Positions 61,620 to 64,000 of a DNA stretch of 64,000 nt are shown piece by piece (the stretch's first letter is position 1; every line of letters starts with the position of its first letter). The DNA lies in contig NZ_JH651379.1 in NCBI RefSeq assembly GCF_000260115.1, positions 2,645,466 through 2,709,465 of the forward strand, given 5' to 3'. The DNA comes from Galbibacter orientalis DSM 19592. GTDB taxonomy: Bacteria; Bacteroidota; Bacteroidia; Flavobacteriales; Flavobacteriaceae. The notes below the pieces were generated by a model. It was not told the DNA's origin and did not search any database. It worked only from the letters and a program-made list of their open reading frames with translations. Both the position numbers and the translations under genes were made by a program.

Positions 61620-64000
61620 TAATATTATATTGGTTTTTCTATTATAATCTCCTTTACTAATTGCCTCAAAAATTTCAAGAGATTCCTTTTCTTCAATAAG
61701 AAAATTTGAAAATGGCCAATACGGTATATAATTCACTTGATTGTTATCTTTAATTATAGTTTTTAATAATTCTAACCCTTTTTTAAAATCAATCCCAAAA
61801 ATGGAATTAACTGATATGTCAAAACTGTTTCCAGAGATACTCCATTCAGCATTTGTAGCCTCATATAAATATTTGTAATCTTTATAGAGTAATTCAGGTT
61901 CTTTAGAATATATAGAAATTGTATAAGCCTTTATTTCATTGTTCTTTTTTTCCTCATATATTTTATGATCTAATTTATCATCTAGTTCATATCTGTGAAC
62001 CCCATTTAATACCTGTCTGTTTAAAATTTTATAAAATTGATATAACTCACAGTTAAACGATGTTGAAAGTTCTCTAAAGAATTTATGATTAACCTTAGAT
62101 CTTTTACACCACCATATTTGTTTTTGTACATATCTACAATGTTCAAACATATTTGGATTTAATTTTTCATTAATGATTTTTAATATAAATTCTAAATCAT
62201 ATTTCATTAACTCTTTATTGTTATCTGGATGCATTGAAGCACAAGATTCTAATAATTCTAAAGACTCATTTTCATACGAATCAAAATGTGTAAAAACTCT
62301 ATTCCATATATCATCTCTTAATTCTTCTATGATTGTTCCTTTTTTGACTTCGTAATTATAAATTGATAAACTGTTACCATATATGGGTTTTACTTGTTGG
62401 AATTTATGTTTTAATAGCATTTTCCCTATTACATAAAACAATTCTTTCTCAAGTTGTTTTTCTTCATTTGCCCCTTTTAAAACAATATCTAATAAAGTTC
62501 TTTGTTTATAATAGCCATATTGTACATCTTGATAATCAAAACTTAAATATTCTTTTATTGTATAATGAAATTCACTTGCTGTTTCAGGATTACGTCTAAT
62601 AAATTCTAATGTAGCTAATAAAGCATTCTTTAGGTAGGTAGATGGTCTTCTTGAAAAATGACTTAATAAGCTAAATATGTTTCGCTTTTGTGATGAAAAC
62701 TCGTTAGTCTCAAAGTTAAATTTGTATTTATCAACTGATTTAGGTTCACCTTGAAGGCCTAACTTAAGCATATATTCAATTGTTTGGTCAGGTATGATAA
62801 ACCAAAACAATTCATAGAATTCTAATAGATTAATTTTAGAGCTACGCGCAAAATTTAAGAGCACAGATTTAATTGCTTCTACTACGTTTTCGTGATTAAA
62901 GCTATTGTTAGCAGATATTACACAATCTTTAAATCGATAATCATATTTTGGAAAATAATTAAATAGTAATATCTCAAAATCTAATGATTTTAATTGAAAA
63001 AAAGCTTTGTTAAAAAAATAGATACCTAAGTTTTGCTCTACTATTTTAATTTCTTCTTTATAGATACTTATCAATTCAGACTTTCTTAATAACTCGACAT
63101 TTGAAACAAAGTCATTTTTATTTAGTTTGAATGTCTTGAGTAAATTATCAAAATCAATAGAATTCATATTTACTGAACTGAAGAAGGTAATCAAAGCCAT
63201 TGTATTAATAACATTTTCATTTTTTAATTCGCTTGAATCCTTTAAGAAAGTTTTAAAATAAAGGTCAAATGCGTCTTCTGTGTTATTAAGAGCTGACATA
63301 TCTTGATTAACGCCATCAAGTTTAGCTAGCATAAGAGCAAGTCTAACATTTCCTTTTGCTAAATCTAATATTTTATAAAGTGAATCTTTATTTTTTATAC
63401 AAAAGGGTTCGGTAGTTAAAATATCTCTTAATTCCTCATCTTTAAGTCTTTTGATACTTATAGTTTCGAAATCAAATTCACTAATGTGTTCAGAAAAATC
63501 TGTTGCAGCATAATCTCTAACAGTTACAAGTATTTTTACTTTTTTGTAAGAACTATTTTTTAAAAACTGTAAAATCCGTTCAAAATGAGATATTCTATGT
63601 GCATCATCTATAAAAAGAATGGTTTGTGAGCCTACCGATAGCTTTCCTTTTAGATCATCTACAATTGAATCACTGTCAAATGAATTTACCCAAACCATTG
63701 TGCTAGGTTGTTCTCTTAGTAGTCTATCTAATACTTCAACACATAATTTAGATTTTCCTGTCCCAGCAGGGCCAGAAATGATTGAAATATGATGCTTATT
63801 GATTAATTGAAAAACTTCCTTGATTTCAGTCTCTCTATGTAGAAATGGGTTGTTTAATGGTGTAGCAATTTGTTTGCCAGCACTGTTATAGTTTTTGACA
63901 AATGTTTCTAAAGAGACCCACTGGGATTTATCTAAAGGGATGTCTAAATATTTATTACCTATGTCTGTATTTTGTAATAAAATATTTCTCGCAATACGAT
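61620..64000 (-). pseudogene. 5' part of large STAND-like P-loop NTPase gene, cut by IS982 and by the window edge
   Basis: The frame is open from the window edge to the insertion site, about 793 codons. The segment near 63760-63810 (minus strand) reads ISIISGPAGTGKSKLCVEVLDRLL, a Walker A loop; 25-30 codons later TILFIDDAHRISHFERIL is Walker B, and KILVTVRDYAATDF then KRLKDEELRDIL...LAKGNVRLALMLAKL fit the later ATPase and winged-helix parts of STAND or AAA-type NTPases. A helical, repeat-like region follows. As it stands the protein ends TRCAFRQY in the IS, at 61593. Upstream of Walker A, NPFLHRETEIKEVFQLINK is a typical lead-in; the N-terminal effector or sensor domain is outside the window. 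The ATG at 63698 is internal, after the Walker A motif. Confidence 0.85.

Noticed and set aside
61593-63698. A complete gene of 701 codons starting at ATG 63698
   Set aside because: The Walker A motif lies upstream of this ATG in the same open frame, and its last codons are insertion-sequence DNA, so it is a fragment.

Overview
The window is AT-rich chromosomal DNA of a member of the Bacteroidetes, most likely family Flavobacteriaceae. Support comes from SusC/SusD outer-membrane pairs, Bacteroidetes-type -7 boxes (TAnnTTTG) close to start codons, many Bacteroidetes-typical lipoproteins and DUF families (GSCFA, DUF4136, DUF4230, DUF5522, DUF5723-like), and the gene order hpt-adk-obg on one strand. 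The species cannot be told from the sequence.

Layout. 1-6.3 kb: the end of one SusD-type gene, then a complete susC-susD pair; both SusD genes end in nearly identical terminators. 6.4-9.7 kb: rlmB, a rhomboid protease and rarA. 9.7-10.3 kb: a 212-bp tandem repeat built around a long palindrome. 10.3-21.4 kb: a long minus-strand series (two envelope genes, a YjjG-type nucleotidase, a polysaccharide-deacetylase-like protein, radC, mpl, a TPR protein, a DUF4136 lipoprotein, obg, adk, hpt). 21.8-29.4 kb, plus strand: purK, purE, an M3 peptidase, GSCFA and DUF4230 proteins, a tiny membrane peptide and an accessory-looking DUF6978-like/DUF1828 pair. 29.5-37.7 kb: a lipoprotein, an aromatic amino acid hydroxylase, a sulfatase, a second DUF4136 lipoprotein, urocanate hydratase and a 50-residue DUF5522 protein. 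37.9-48.7 kb: a PLP desulfhydrase/deaminase, a LysM glucosaminidase, hemL, a Spy-like protein, alaS, an M23 peptidase, a MerR regulator and the LemA-TPM-TPM cluster. 49-57.5 kb, minus strand: a TonB-dependent receptor, der, a choice-of-anchor I lipoprotein, era and a sodium:alanine symporter.

From 57.6 kb the character changes. An initiator tRNA gene with a textbook promoter and terminator is followed by about 6.3 kb of accessory DNA running off the window: a PD-(D/E)XK nuclease-like gene, convergent with a large P-loop NTPase gene that is split by an IS982-family element. The element has perfect 17-bp terminal repeats and an 8-bp target duplication (TAATATTA). Removing the element and one duplication restores one open frame of at least 1102 codons, open to the window edge. 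A nuclease-like gene beside a large NTPase gene next to a tRNA is the best candidate here for an undescribed system, possibly anti-phage defence, now apparently inactivated. The DUF6978-like/DUF1828 pair at 28.1-29.4 kb is the second candidate.

The core genes serve purine synthesis and salvage (purK, purE, hpt, adk), translation and ribosome assembly (alaS, rlmB, der, era, obg, tRNA-fMet), wall recycling and remodelling (mpl, M23, glucosaminidase), tetrapyrrole synthesis (hemL), amino acid breakdown (aromatic hydroxylase, urocanase) and outer-membrane import. Several families of palindromic intergenic repeats are scattered between them.
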